From contig NZ_CP041730.1 in NCBI RefSeq assembly GCF_007431345.1, positions 2,852,001-2,916,000 of the forward strand: DNA of 64,000 bases, given 5' to 3'. Positions 51,453 to 59,511 of the stretch are shown piece by piece. The first letter of the stretch is position 1, and the number at the start of each line of letters is the position of its first letter. The position numbers were made by a program, and so were the translations under genes. Source of the DNA: Chitinimonas arctica. GTDB taxonomy: Bacteria; Pseudomonadota; Gammaproteobacteria; Burkholderiales; Chitinimonadaceae. A model generated the notes under the pieces. That model made no database searches and was not told the origin of the DNA. It saw nothing but the letters and a program-made list of their open reading frames with translations.

Positions 51453-52388
51453 ATGGAAGGTATTTCATTTGTACGAGAATCGCATTTAGTGATCGCAGAA
51501 GGTTGTTATCTCCCACGAGCCGATTTGTTGGGACATATTGACCATTTCCTTCACCATATCGTATTCATTCATCCAGAACTCAAGCAATACATCCCTAAAT
51601 TGTTGGAAGTAGACGTGTTCGTTTCTTGGGATGAAGATAAATTTCTGCTGTTCATTTCATCAGATAAACGCGCGCATCTCCCAGCTCGTGGAATGGAAAC
51701 CACGAATCCTATACTACGAGAACCGAACTGTGAGTTTTTCCGAAACCACAACGCTCCGCTTGACATTAGTGAGCGAGATATGGTCAAGCAGAGTTTTTTA
51801 CAGATGCAATTTACAGCAGGATTCGCAGCTGCTGGAATCTTCCCGGCGGGAGCTTATACGGAAGAAGCAACGGCCACAAAGCAGATAGTTGGTGAAAAAA
51901 TCGCGGAGCTAATTAAAAATTGGGCGCAGGCAAGGAGACAGGCCGTGGAAAACTCCAGCATTTTTTTAAGCCATAAAGGCATTAACAAACCGCTGATCGA
52001 AAAGGTTGATCGGACATTGCGACTCCTGAGCCTGAAAACATGGTTTGATCGTGATGACCTTGTGGCGGGAGATACCCTGGTTAGAGGTGTTGATAATGCA
52101 TTCGCAAGTTGTGCAGCAGCAGTATTTTTTATTTCAAGCGAATTCGTAGATGCAGGTGTCATTCGCAAAGAAATTGACCGTGCTCAGCATGAAGCCGCCA
52201 TGCGTAGTGATGGATTTCGTATCATCATGCTGGTGTTAAGCCAACACGGCGGCAGCGATGAGAAGGTACCAGCATCGCTCAAAACGCTTGTCTGGAAGAC
52301 AGTAGATGATATTGAGATCGTACCCCACATCCTTAGGGCACTTCCCCCTCATATGCAAGGACTAATCCGATATAACCCTGCTGCGTAG
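51453..52388 (+). CDS. TIR-domain protein with novel N-terminal domain
   Basis: This is a 311-residue protein. Residues 168-262 form a TIR domain: SSIFLSHKGINKPLIEKVD, then KTWFDRDDLVAGDTL, FFISSEFVDAGVIRKE. Glu240 in RKEIDRA is at the position of the catalytic Glu of NAD-cleaving TIR proteins. Residues 1-165 match nothing I know; they are mixed alpha/beta with a helical end. AGGAGGGAG precedes the ATG by two bases or more, a strong start signal. Bacterial TIR proteins are often anti-phage NADases or adaptors. No partner such as ThsA or Argonaute is adjacent, so the trigger would be the N-terminal domain or a distant gene. A+T-rich, island-like. Confidence 0.8.
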   Translation: MEGISFVRESHLVIAEGCYLPRADLLGHIDHFLHHIVFIHPELKQYIPKLLEVDVFVSWDEDKFLLFISSDKRAHLPARGMETTNPILREPNCEFFRNHNAPLDISERDMVKQSFLQMQFTAGFAAAGIFPAGAYTEEATATKQIVGEKIAELIKNWAQARRQAVENSSIFLSHKGINKPLIEKVDRTLRLLSLKTWFDRDDLVAGDTLVRGVDNAFASCAAAVFFISSEFVDAGVIRKEIDRAQHEAAMRSDGFRIIMLVLSQHGGSDEKVPASLKTLVWKTVDDIEIVPHILRALPPHMQGLIRYNPAA

Positions 52389-52729
52389 CAAGTGGGCTTG
52401 TCCACCGCGAATCCCACATACCGCCCGTAGTTGTAACCCGAAGGATCGACAATCAGCGTGCGGCGGCCTGGTGCGTTGACTGCCATCACCTTGCGTCGCT
52501 GGCCGACGTTTAGGCAAGTGCGACCGGGTAGCCAGTCGCGGTCCGCCAAGAGGTAATTGGCGAAGTCGTCGTACTCAGCTTCGGTGAGTTCGCGGGTCCC
52601 GACGACAACGGCTAGTTCCCCGATCCGCATGCGCTCGAATCTTCCAGGGTCCCCCGCCCACTTGAGGCTCCTTACGACTTTATCCAGCTGAAAACCCCAC
52701 TTGCGTAGGCCATTTGACCTGCTATGCAA
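52349..52729 (-). CDS. Hypothetical protein, probably a remnant
   Basis: This is a 126-residue frame with a plausible folded core (GELAVVVGTRELTEAEYDDF, then DPSGYNYGRYVGF) of a type seen in plasmid or phage hypothetical proteins. It is more GC-rich than the DNA on both sides. Its last 40 bases overlap the end of the TIR gene, and it has no clear ribosome-binding site. A shorter start at MRIGELAVVV is possible. It may be the surviving part of a gene cut by insertion. Confidence 0.45.
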   Translation of the reverse strand: MHSRSNGLRKWGFQLDKVVRSLKWAGDPGRFERMRIGELAVVVGTRELTEAEYDDFANYLLADRDWLPGRTCLNVGQRRKVMAVNAPGRRTLIVDPSGYNYGRYVGFAVDKPTCYAAGLYRISPCI

Positions 52730-52817
52730 GGATCGAAATTCTCACTATTATGTGCGACTAAAATACCTTTCTTCTCAAGGGAAGATCATAACAACGCATC
52801 ATCAGGAGGTTGAAAGG

Positions 52818-53237
52818 ATGTTGCAAAATAAGAATTGGTTTGCCAGTTTTCTGGCTATAGCCTTGAGTACGTTTACTACACAGGCTTGTGCGGCCGTCCA
52901 ACCAAGCAATGCGGAATCGCAAAACAGAGAGGCATCGGACCCCGGAACGGATGAAATAATGATCCGCTTCAAAGAGCCATTCCCGTCTCAAAGCCCAGCC
53001 ATAACAAAAGGTCCCATGTTGCAAGCAATAGCTGCACGCTACCGGCTGATTATAACTTTTTGCGAAACCCGTAATAATGATGTGCAAATGTGGCAGCTAA
53101 ACAAGAAAATCTCCCACGCTGATGCAGAGCGCTTCTCTAAAGAAATACAGGCGAGTAGTTTGCTGGTTGACTACGCATCGCCTAACTATCGACTGCTCAA
53201 AATCGATCGCATAAAAACCATATCCGCGCCAAACTAG
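52818..53237 (+). CDS. Secreted stand-alone subtilase prodomain homologue, copy 1
   Basis: This is a 139-residue protein. A signal peptide (about 1-24, MLQNKNWFASFLAIALSTF) is followed by a single domain from GTDEIMIRFK to ASPNYRLL. It aligns throughout with the prodomain (44-130) of the subtilase at 53936. Shared features include EI-hydrophobic strand 1, QA-AAR helix, W-x-L strand, DAE helix, and A-x-PNY end. I9-type prodomains fold and inhibit their protease, and free ones act as inhibitors in trans. AGGAGG starts 16 bases and AAAGG 5 bases before the ATG. Its leader resembles that of copy 2, so both arose by duplication. Confidence 0.72.
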   Translation: MLQNKNWFASFLAIALSTFTTQACAAVQPSNAESQNREASDPGTDEIMIRFKEPFPSQSPAITKGPMLQAIAARYRLIITFCETRNNDVQMWQLNKKISHADAERFSKEIQASSLLVDYASPNYRLLKIDRIKTISAPN

Positions 53238-53319
53238 TGAGTTCGCATTAGTATGCGTGGCCAAAGCACCTTCCTTTGCGAAGGAAATCAACATAAATGC
53301 ATATCAGGAGGCTGGAAAT

Positions 53320-53754
53320 ATGTTTAAACATAGCAACGGGCTTGCCATCATCTTGGCGTTCATCCTAAGCGCGTGTGCAGCACAGGCGCTTGAAACCGTC
53401 CCACCGAATAGTGCGTCGCCGCAACGCAAGGAGAAAATAGATTTTGGGACGGATGAAATACTTGTCCGCTTCAATGATTCACGCAAATCGAAAGACCAAG
53501 ATCCAAATTTAGTTAAACGACCCATTCTGCAAGCCGTAGCGGCACGTCGAGGACTAAAAATTACATTCTCCCACGTCAATACCTATGGGCAATACATGTG
53601 GAAGCTAGACAAAACAATCCCCCACTCCGACGCTGAAATCCTCGCCAAAGAAATCAAAGCAAGCAATGTACTTGTAAAATCAGCCGAGCCGAATTATCAC
53701 TCATTTAGTATTGACACTCCTCTTTTGGTGACGCCGGTAATTACGCCTAACTAA
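53320..53754 (+). CDS. Secreted stand-alone subtilase prodomain homologue, copy 2
   Basis: This is a 144-residue protein with a signal peptide (MFKHSNGLAIILAFILSACA; the Cys could be a lipobox) and one I9-like domain: FGTDEILVRFN, ILQAVAARRGLKITF, YMWKLDKTIPHSDAEILAKE, SAEPNYHSF. It is closer to the subtilase prodomain than copy 1 (MWKLDKTI against IWKLDRYI; DAEILAKEIKAS against DAEILAAEIKKS). The leader ATCAGGAGGCTGGAAAT matches that of copy 1. It probably acts with the adjacent secreted protease as chaperone or inhibitor. Confidence 0.74.
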   Translation: MFKHSNGLAIILAFILSACAAQALETVPPNSASPQRKEKIDFGTDEILVRFNDSRKSKDQDPNLVKRPILQAVAARRGLKITFSHVNTYGQYMWKLDKTIPHSDAEILAKEIKASNVLVKSAEPNYHSFSIDTPLLVTPVITPN

Positions 53755-53816
53755 CGCAGGAACGATTTCTGTCTCGCATTCCGCGTTGAAGATGCGAATC
53801 ACAAAATTATAATAGC

Positions 53817-53907
53817 TAGCCAATAGCCAATAGCCAATAGCCAATAGCCAATAGCCAATAGCCAATAGCCAATAGCCAATAGCTAATAGCCAATAGCTAA
53901 TAGCTAA
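53817..53907. repeat. Heptanucleotide tandem repeat, 13 units
   Basis: Thirteen copies of TAGCCAA or its variant TAGCTAA (three of the last four units) fill 91 bases between the second prodomain gene and the subtilase start, ending 28 bases before the ATG. There are no spacers, so it is not a CRISPR array. Changes in unit number would shift promoter or leader spacing of the protease gene. Confidence 0.92.
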
Positions 53908-53935
53908 TTGCCACACAACACTCCCTGGAGCAGGA

Positions 53936-56386
53936 ATGAATCGCCGCACTAAACGCATTTCGCTTTATAAAAAATACAGCATAATTTTATCGTTAGCCCT
54001 CGCCATGCAAGCTGCAACTGGAGATCCTTCCACTCCGGCTGATTCAAACTATCTAGGCACGACAAATGAAATAGTTATTTGGTACAAGAACGCCAACAGC
54101 TTGGATGCCTTGACTGAAACCACGAGCAAGACGAATACGAGCAAAATTCACGCTGCGGCAATTCGACACGGCCGGAAAATGGAGCTATTGAACGCAAACG
54201 AATTTGGCCGGACCATCTGGAAGCTCGATCGCTATATTTTCAATGCTGATGCAGAAATTCTTGCTGCTGAAATAAAGAAAAGCGACAGCCGAATATCGTC
54301 TGCGCAACCAAACTACCGAATGCTTGCACCACAGAGCATGACTCCCAACGATCCGAATTGGTCTGCTCAATGGAATATGCAAAATTCGCTTGTTGGAATT
54401 AACGCGCCTGCCGCCTGGGATTTATCGACGGGCGCAGGAGTTATTGTCGGCGTATCGGATACTGGCTACCGCCCGCATCCGGATTTCAATTCCAATCTTA
54501 TACAAGGTATGGATTTCATAATGGCTGAGGTCATCGGCCGAGATGGCCAGGTTGGTTGGCCGGATGTAAAAGCTAGCCGTACGCATTATCCTGTTTTCGG
54601 GGATCGTGACCGTGACGCGACAGACATGGGAGACTATCACCTATCATGGCCCCGTGATTCTTCTTGGCACGGCACCTGTCTGATAGGCATTATTGCTTCA
54701 AAAACAAATAATGGAACCGGCAATGCCGGAATAGCATATGACGCGAAAATATTACCTTTGCGCGTAGCTGGGTGGCAAGGGGCTTCAGATACGGATTTGG
54801 CCGATTCAATTTATTGGGCAGTTGGTGGCGGAGTAAAAGGCCGGCAATACCATATGGGCCAGCCAGTTGATTTCACTCTAGAGAAAAATCGCACCTTAGC
54901 AAGAGTTATCAATGTTTCTATGCGCCGATCCGGAGCCTGCGCAGAAAATGTACAATGGGCGATCAACGAAGCCAGAAAAGCTGGGGCAGTAGTAATCGCC
55001 GCAGCGGGGAATGACAACCAAGATGTTAGCGGTAATACCCCAGCAAATTGCGACGGCGTCATAACAGTTGCAGCACTTGAACCATCTGGCGCACGTGCTT
55101 CCTACTCCAATTTCGGTTCGAAAGTGGATATTGCGGCACCGGGCGGCGCTTTTATAAACAATAGTGTTCGTGACGCTATCGTTACACCATCTAATGATGG
55201 AAAGACAACACCCGGAAAAGACAACTATAGTTATGAGGTGGGTACGTCTTTAGCCGCGCCGCACGTGAGTGGCGTCGTGGCACTTATGCTATTAGCCAAT
55301 CCAAACTTAAGCCCCGATCAAGTTGAAACGATACTAAAGGCGACTTCACATCGTTTCGTGGGAAGTTGCGCGGGTTGCGGCGCCGGTATGCTGGATGCGT
55401 ATTCTGCTGTTCTGGCCGCAAAGGGTATGTTCATTCGGCCTTTTACTGCCAACGCTACGGGAACCAATCTCGATACGTCCCGTCCCTCACTTAACGTCAC
55501 TCTAAACGTTGAGCAAAGCGACATAGGCAAAACCGGAAATATCTACATACAAGCAGTAACAAAAAACGGCAGTAGCTACTTTTTGTTGCCCACTGGGTGG
55601 GTTTCAAGCGAGATCAGTGCTCCTTTACCCTATCGTATTACAACATTGGGCACCCACGAAATTCCCGTATTAACTGGAAGCCAGCTACCATTCCAAGTTG
55701 CCGACCTAAAAATCTATGCGGGCTACGGATTAAACGAATATGATTTCGTGACGAATAGAAGACATGGTCTCTTATATGCCTTTGCAGATACTCAACCGAC
55801 AACTTGCAGCCTAACTGTCGCGCCATCCGTTATTGCAAAAGGTGCGGAATTCAGTTACACGGTCGGCGGTGCTAACTTGCCTAATAATGCACAAGTATTT
55901 TGGTACGGCACAAAGGATGGTGTCGCAGATGCAAACGGCGATTTGCAAGGGAATATATCGGTTTTCCCGACGGCTTATAGGTTTGTCAGTCAAGCAGGCC
56001 AAAAAGGGAAGTACGTTCGCTATCTGCAAATTCGTAATTCAATTGGCGAGACTGTTTGCACCACAAATGCCGTCTCAACAGAAATGCTGGCTGCTCCTAC
56101 TTGCACGTTGAGTTCCTCTCCGGCAGTTGTGCCAGCAGGCAAGCCATATTCCTATGCAATTAATGGCGCGAACCTACCGCCAAATTCCGAAGCGTATGTG
56201 TTTGGCACAAAGAACGGTATACCCGACGTTTCGGGTGCATTTTTTTCTACCTTGGTGGCACTGCCAGCTGACTACGCTTATACCAATCAACAAGGCTGGG
56301 CTGGCACCTACCATCGATATATGGAAATTCGGCAAGGTGGGGTAACAATCTGCAAGACTAATACTGTCAGTAATACATTGCAGTAA
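53936..56386 (+). CDS. Secreted S8 serine protease (subtilase) with prodomain and two C-terminal repeats
   Basis: This is an 816-residue protein. Signal (about 10-28), I9-like prodomain (44-130), then peptidase S8 (about 150-490). The catalytic triad is complete: Asp175 (GVSDTGY), His245 (WHGTCLIG), Ser438 (GTSLAAPHVSG). The oxyanion Asn is 359 (AAAGNDN). A Cys pair (SCAGCGAG) closes the domain. A linker of about 130 residues follows, then two tandem repeats (624-711 and 723-811) sharing CxL, GANLPxN, GTKxG and VCTTN/ICKTN. It is probably exported by Sec and active outside the cell. Two free prodomain copies precede it. GGAGCAGGA lies before the ATG. Confidence 0.9.
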   Translation: MNRRTKRISLYKKYSIILSLALAMQAATGDPSTPADSNYLGTTNEIVIWYKNANSLDALTETTSKTNTSKIHAAAIRHGRKMELLNANEFGRTIWKLDRYIFNADAEILAAEIKKSDSRISSAQPNYRMLAPQSMTPNDPNWSAQWNMQNSLVGINAPAAWDLSTGAGVIVGVSDTGYRPHPDFNSNLIQGMDFIMAEVIGRDGQVGWPDVKASRTHYPVFGDRDRDATDMGDYHLSWPRDSSWHGTCLIGIIASKTNNGTGNAGIAYDAKILPLRVAGWQGASDTDLADSIYWAVGGGVKGRQYHMGQPVDFTLEKNRTLARVINVSMRRSGACAENVQWAINEARKAGAVVIAAAGNDNQDVSGNTPANCDGVITVAALEPSGARASYSNFGSKVDIAAPGGAFINNSVRDAIVTPSNDGKTTPGKDNYSYEVGTSLAAPHVSGVVALMLLANPNLSPDQVETILKATSHRFVGSCAGCGAGMLDAYSAVLAAKGMFIRPFTANATGTNLDTSRPSLNVTLNVEQSDIGKTGNIYIQAVTKNGSSYFLLPTGWVSSEISAPLPYRITTLGTHEIPVLTGSQLPFQVADLKIYAGYGLNEYDFVTNRRHGLLYAFADTQPTTCSLTVAPSVIAKGAEFSYTVGGANLPNNAQVFWYGTKDGVADANGDLQGNISVFPTAYRFVSQAGQKGKYVRYLQIRNSIGETVCTTNAVSTEMLAAPTCTLSSSPAVVPAGKPYSYAINGANLPPNSEAYVFGTKNGIPDVSGAFFSTLVALPADYAYTNQQGWAGTYHRYMEIRQGGVTICKTNTVSNTLQ

Positions 56387-56447
56387 ATTCGCAGTGGAGT
56401 GGCGTGCGGGCACGCAAACTCGATACTACATCAAGCCAAACAAAATG

Positions 56448-56465
56448 TCCCCGCTTAGGCGGGGA
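56448..56465. terminator. Hairpin between subtilase and convergent gene
   Basis: A 7-bp stem (TCCCCGC with GCGGGGA) with loop TTAG lies 60 bases past the subtilase stop. On the minus strand CATTTTG follows, so it may end the convergent gene at 56554 better than the subtilase. Confidence 0.5.
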
Positions 56466-56553
56466 TAATTGCTTGTAAAACTGGCACATCCGTCGCCGCG
56501 AAGGCATTCCCACAGGCAAATGGTAATTGCAGCTCGCTTATTGGCGGACTGCC

Positions 56554-57501
56554 TTATTTCACCGGTACAAATGCGCGAAAATTCTTTTCGCGCAGGGCTT
56601 CCACAATCTTGTCCGTGTACTGCATAAGCTTCTCTTGGCCGCCCACGATGTTGTTTTCAGCAATCATGGCCTTCCACAATCCTTCGCGAGTCTCCGCGCA
56701 GATGCCACCGAATGCGCAATTCTGGAGTAGCGTCGGGTCGTCTGCGGCGGTACAGGCCAGGCCCATGCGACAGGCGGCCAGTGTCGTCGCCATTTCCAGT
56801 ATTTCGCGGTCGGCTTTGGTCAACCAGGCCCCATCGAAATACCGGCTGGGCTCGCCATTCTTGTCATTGCCCAGCGGCGCGGCAGATAGCAACAGCGATT
56901 CGATCAAATATGGATCATTCGCCGATTCCAGCAACTTAATCGCGGCGGCGGCATCGGTCCTTGCGGAAAAATAAGGGTCGGCGCTGGTCTTTTTGATATT
57001 GGAATAGAAGTCGGCTAGCAAAGGGTCCTTGTTGATATCCGCCATGAATCCATCACAGCGCTGATGGATTTTGCCTTCGGCGGCGTGCCGTTTGGCGCGG
57101 GTCGTCGGGTCGTCCTGGCTTTCCGCTGGGGGTCGGTTTGCCAAGGAACCGAGGTTATTACTACAAGTCCGCGCCAGACTGTAGGCATAGAGCAAGCCGC
57201 CTTGTTCCGGGAATAGTTTGGCTTGGTTGGCGAAGGCATAAAGGTTCTTGGCATTCGCATACGCGCTCGCCAAGGACTGCCGAGGCGGCGGCTCGGCCGC
57301 TTGCGCCGGGGTCTGAGCCAGGGCCGCGCTATACACGATTTGCGGCTCGGTATCCGAGTGGCGGGCAGCCGCATGGCTGGCGGGCACGCTGTCTACTTTC
57401 TCGGGCGTTGCTTGCCCATACCCTTGCGTAAAGGCAAAGGCCGCCACCATGATGGCGCCGACGCCTGCTGCGTAATAGTAAACGGTGGGTTTCTTTAACA
57501 T
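56554..57501 (-). CDS. Membrane-anchored hypothetical protein
   Basis: This is a 315-residue protein with an N-terminal membrane anchor (YYYAAGVGAIMVAAFAF, residues 8-24), a Pro/Ala-rich linker to about residue 75, and a helical domain with several Cys (TCSNNL, RCDG, CRMGLACTA, NCAFGGICAE) that may form disulfides. No domain is recognised; it is most likely periplasmic. Codon use is closer to the core genes than to the subtilase region. No operon partner is visible. Confidence 0.7.
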   Translation of the reverse strand: MLKKPTVYYYAAGVGAIMVAAFAFTQGYGQATPEKVDSVPASHAAARHSDTEPQIVYSAALAQTPAQAAEPPPRQSLASAYANAKNLYAFANQAKLFPEQGGLLYAYSLARTCSNNLGSLANRPPAESQDDPTTRAKRHAAEGKIHQRCDGFMADINKDPLLADFYSNIKKTSADPYFSARTDAAAAIKLLESANDPYLIESLLLSAAPLGNDKNGEPSRYFDGAWLTKADREILEMATTLAACRMGLACTAADDPTLLQNCAFGGICAETREGLWKAMIAENNIVGGQEKLMQYTDKIVEALREKNFRAFVPVK

Positions 57502-57909
57502 CGCGTCATCACTTTTAAATTCATTAAAACGTTAGATTTGCCCCGCGTGTTGCCCAGGAAAGCCGAACGTCCATACCGGCTAGCTTACCCTCTGTTGCAG
57601 TTCGCGGCTTCTGCTACGCCCGAGCCTCTGACCAAGCTGCCGAGCAGGGCGGCCAGCGCGATAGAACCCATGATATTCACCACGTTAAACGTTTCGCTGC
57701 CGAGAATTTAGCTATTTGTCGGGAGGTACAAACGCCAAGATGGAAGCCGAATGGGCCAAGCTTTGAATACGCGAGATACGCGAATCAATAGGGAAATCTA
57801 ATGGAACCGATGGCGACGCCATGCGGTGGTGACGGGACGTAAAAGTGCCCATGAAAATCATTTCCTACTCCCAAAACCCCCGCGCCTTTTCGGCCACGTT
57901 TTGAATATT

Positions 57910-57931
57910 TGTTGCCCCCAATATTGCCCCC
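57910..57931. repeat. Direct repeat, copy B2
   Basis: It matches 50851-50872 at 20 of 22 positions, in the same orientation. Confidence 0.55.
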
Positions 57932-57992
57932 TCTTGCCCTGGGATTGCAACGGACTTGCTTGGATGATTGCGGACGAAGGAAAGGCGTTAAA

Positions 57993-58036
57993 CCTTGTAT
58001 CTGATTGGCTTTTAGGACCTTTTTGGAATTTCTTGG
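57993..58036. repeat. Diverged direct repeat, copy B1
   Basis: It starts CCTTGTATCTGATTGGCTTT and ends 10 bases before the tRNA-Ala 3' CCA. It matches 50726-50768 in about 33 positions. Confidence 0.5.
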
Positions 58037-58045
58037 AAGGGTATT

Positions 58046-58121
58046 TGGTGGACCGAAGGAGGATCGAACTCCCGACCTCTGCATTGCGAACGCAGCGCTC
58101 TCCCAGCTGAGCTATCGGCCC
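58046..58121 (-). tRNA. tRNA-Ala (anticodon CGC)
   Basis: A 76-base cloverleaf including an encoded CCA. The acceptor GGGCCGA pairs with TCGGTCC, the D-arm is GCTCAGCTGGGAGAGC, the anticodon loop is TTCGCAA (anticodon CGC, codon GCG), and the T-arm loop is TTCGATC. Its 3' end faces the accessory region. Confidence 0.95.
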
Positions 58122-58217
58122 GATGTGAAACGAAGCAAAAAAATAATAGCCGCTGCATAGCATGCCGACAAGCGCGCCGGCGGGCTGATGCAGCGAGGGG
58201 TCTGGCGCTGCGCCGGC

Positions 58218-59378
58218 CTAGCAAGGCTGGGTCGGATAGGTCCCCGGCACCAGGATGTCGCGCGTGACTTTGCGGATATCGACATGCCCGCAAAAGGCCA
58301 TGCTGAGGTCCAGTTCGCGGGCGATGACTTCCAGGCAACGCGTCACGCCGGCTTCTCCCTGCGCGCCCAGGCCATACAGGAAGGCGCGGCCGATCAGGGT
58401 GCCCTTGGCGCCCAGGGCGATGGCTTTCAGCACATCCTGGCCGGAGCGGATGCCGCCGTCGAGCCAGACCTCCATATCGCGGCCCACCGCCTCGGCGATG
58501 GCCGGCAGGGCCGAGATGCTGGAGGGGGCGCCGTCCAGCTGGCGGCCGCCGTGGTTGGAGACGATCAGCGCATCGGCGCCGCTGTCGCGGGCCAGGCGGG
58601 CGTCTTCCGCGTCCATGATGCCTTTCAGTATCAATTTTCCGCCCCAGCGGCGCTTGATCCACTCCACGTCGGCCCAGTTCAAGGCGGGGTCGAACTGGGC
58701 AGCCGTCCAGGCGCTGAGCGAGGAGAGGTCCGCCACGCCTTGCACATGGCCGACGATATTGCCGAAGCTGCGGCGGCGCGTGTGCAACATATCCCAACAC
58801 CAGGGCAGCTTGCCGGCCAGGTTGATCAGGTTGGCCAAGGTGGGTTTGGGCGGCACGGATAGGCCGTTGCGCAGATCCTTGTGCCGCTGGCCGAGGATCT
58901 GCAAGTCCAGGGTCAGGACCAGGGCGCTACAACGCGCGGCGCGGGCGCGCTCGATCAGGCTTTCGATAAAGGCACGGTCCTTCATGACATAGAGCTGGAA
59001 CCAGAACGGCGCCTGGGTATGGGCCGCGACGTCCTCGATGGAGCAGATGCTCATGGTCGAGAGGGTGAAGGGCACGCCGAAGCGTTCGGCCGCACGAGCC
59101 GCCAGGATCTCGCCGTCCGCGTGCTGCATGCCGGTCAATCCGGTCGGCGCCAAAGCCACCGGCATGGCGACGCTGGTGCCGGCCATATCGCTACGCAAGC
59201 TGCGCTGCGCGATATTTACCGCCACCCGCTGGCGAAACTTGATTGCCTGGAAAGCCTGCTCGTTCGAACGATAGCTGCCCTCGGTCCAGGAGCCGGAGTC
59301 TGCATAGTCGTAAAACATGCGCGGTACCCTTCGCTTGGCCTGTAAGCGGAGATCTTCGACACAGGTGATCAATGGCAT
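58218..59378 (-). CDS. lldD: FMN-dependent L-lactate dehydrogenase (LldD-like)
   Basis: This 386-residue alpha-hydroxy-acid oxidising flavoprotein turns L-lactate into pyruvate, passing electrons to the respiratory chain. The FMN-dependent family motif SNHGGRQLDG contains the catalytic His-Gly-Gly-Arg. The N-terminus has FYDYADSGSWTE and PVALAPTGL. A related 2-hydroxyacid cannot be excluded as the substrate. It is a single gene beside the tRNA-Ala. Confidence 0.9.
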   Translation of the reverse strand: MPLITCVEDLRLQAKRRVPRMFYDYADSGSWTEGSYRSNEQAFQAIKFRQRVAVNIAQRSLRSDMAGTSVAMPVALAPTGLTGMQHADGEILAARAAERFGVPFTLSTMSICSIEDVAAHTQAPFWFQLYVMKDRAFIESLIERARAARCSALVLTLDLQILGQRHKDLRNGLSVPPKPTLANLINLAGKLPWCWDMLHTRRRSFGNIVGHVQGVADLSSLSAWTAAQFDPALNWADVEWIKRRWGGKLILKGIMDAEDARLARDSGADALIVSNHGGRQLDGAPSSISALPAIAEAVGRDMEVWLDGGIRSGQDVLKAIALGAKGTLIGRAFLYGLGAQGEAGVTRCLEVIARELDLSMAFCGHVDIRKVTRDILVPGTYPTQPC

Positions 59379-59511
59379 GACTTTTCTCGTCTAAATGGTC
59401 TTTGGGCAACAGCGAATCCAGAAAATCCTTGTCCCGCCGGTCTGTGGCCGGCAGGCAGGAGGTGATTCTGGCAGAATCGATGCCAGCCATGTTTCGACGG
59501 AGCAAGCCGCA

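Larger units (their letters stand above)
57502..58045. other. Non-coding region 3' of tRNA-Ala, att-like repeats
   Basis: About 540 bases between the anchored protein and the tRNA. No integrase or other gene is supported. It holds the second copies of the repeats seen near 50.8 kb (57910-57931 and 57993-58036). The region next to a tRNA 3' end is a usual integration target. Confidence 0.5.

Noticed and set aside
53817..53907. Possible CRISPR array
   Set aside because: The repeats are 7 bases with no spacers between them and no cas genes are nearby.
53701..53958. Minus-strand frame coding repeated AIGYWLL heptads
   Set aside because: It is only a reading of the 7-bp tandem repeat, without a start signal.
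57785..58084. Minus-strand frame ending near the tRNA (GGNIGGN), as an integrase piece
   Set aside because: It runs through the tRNA and has no integrase motifs. I keep only the short repeat as an observation.
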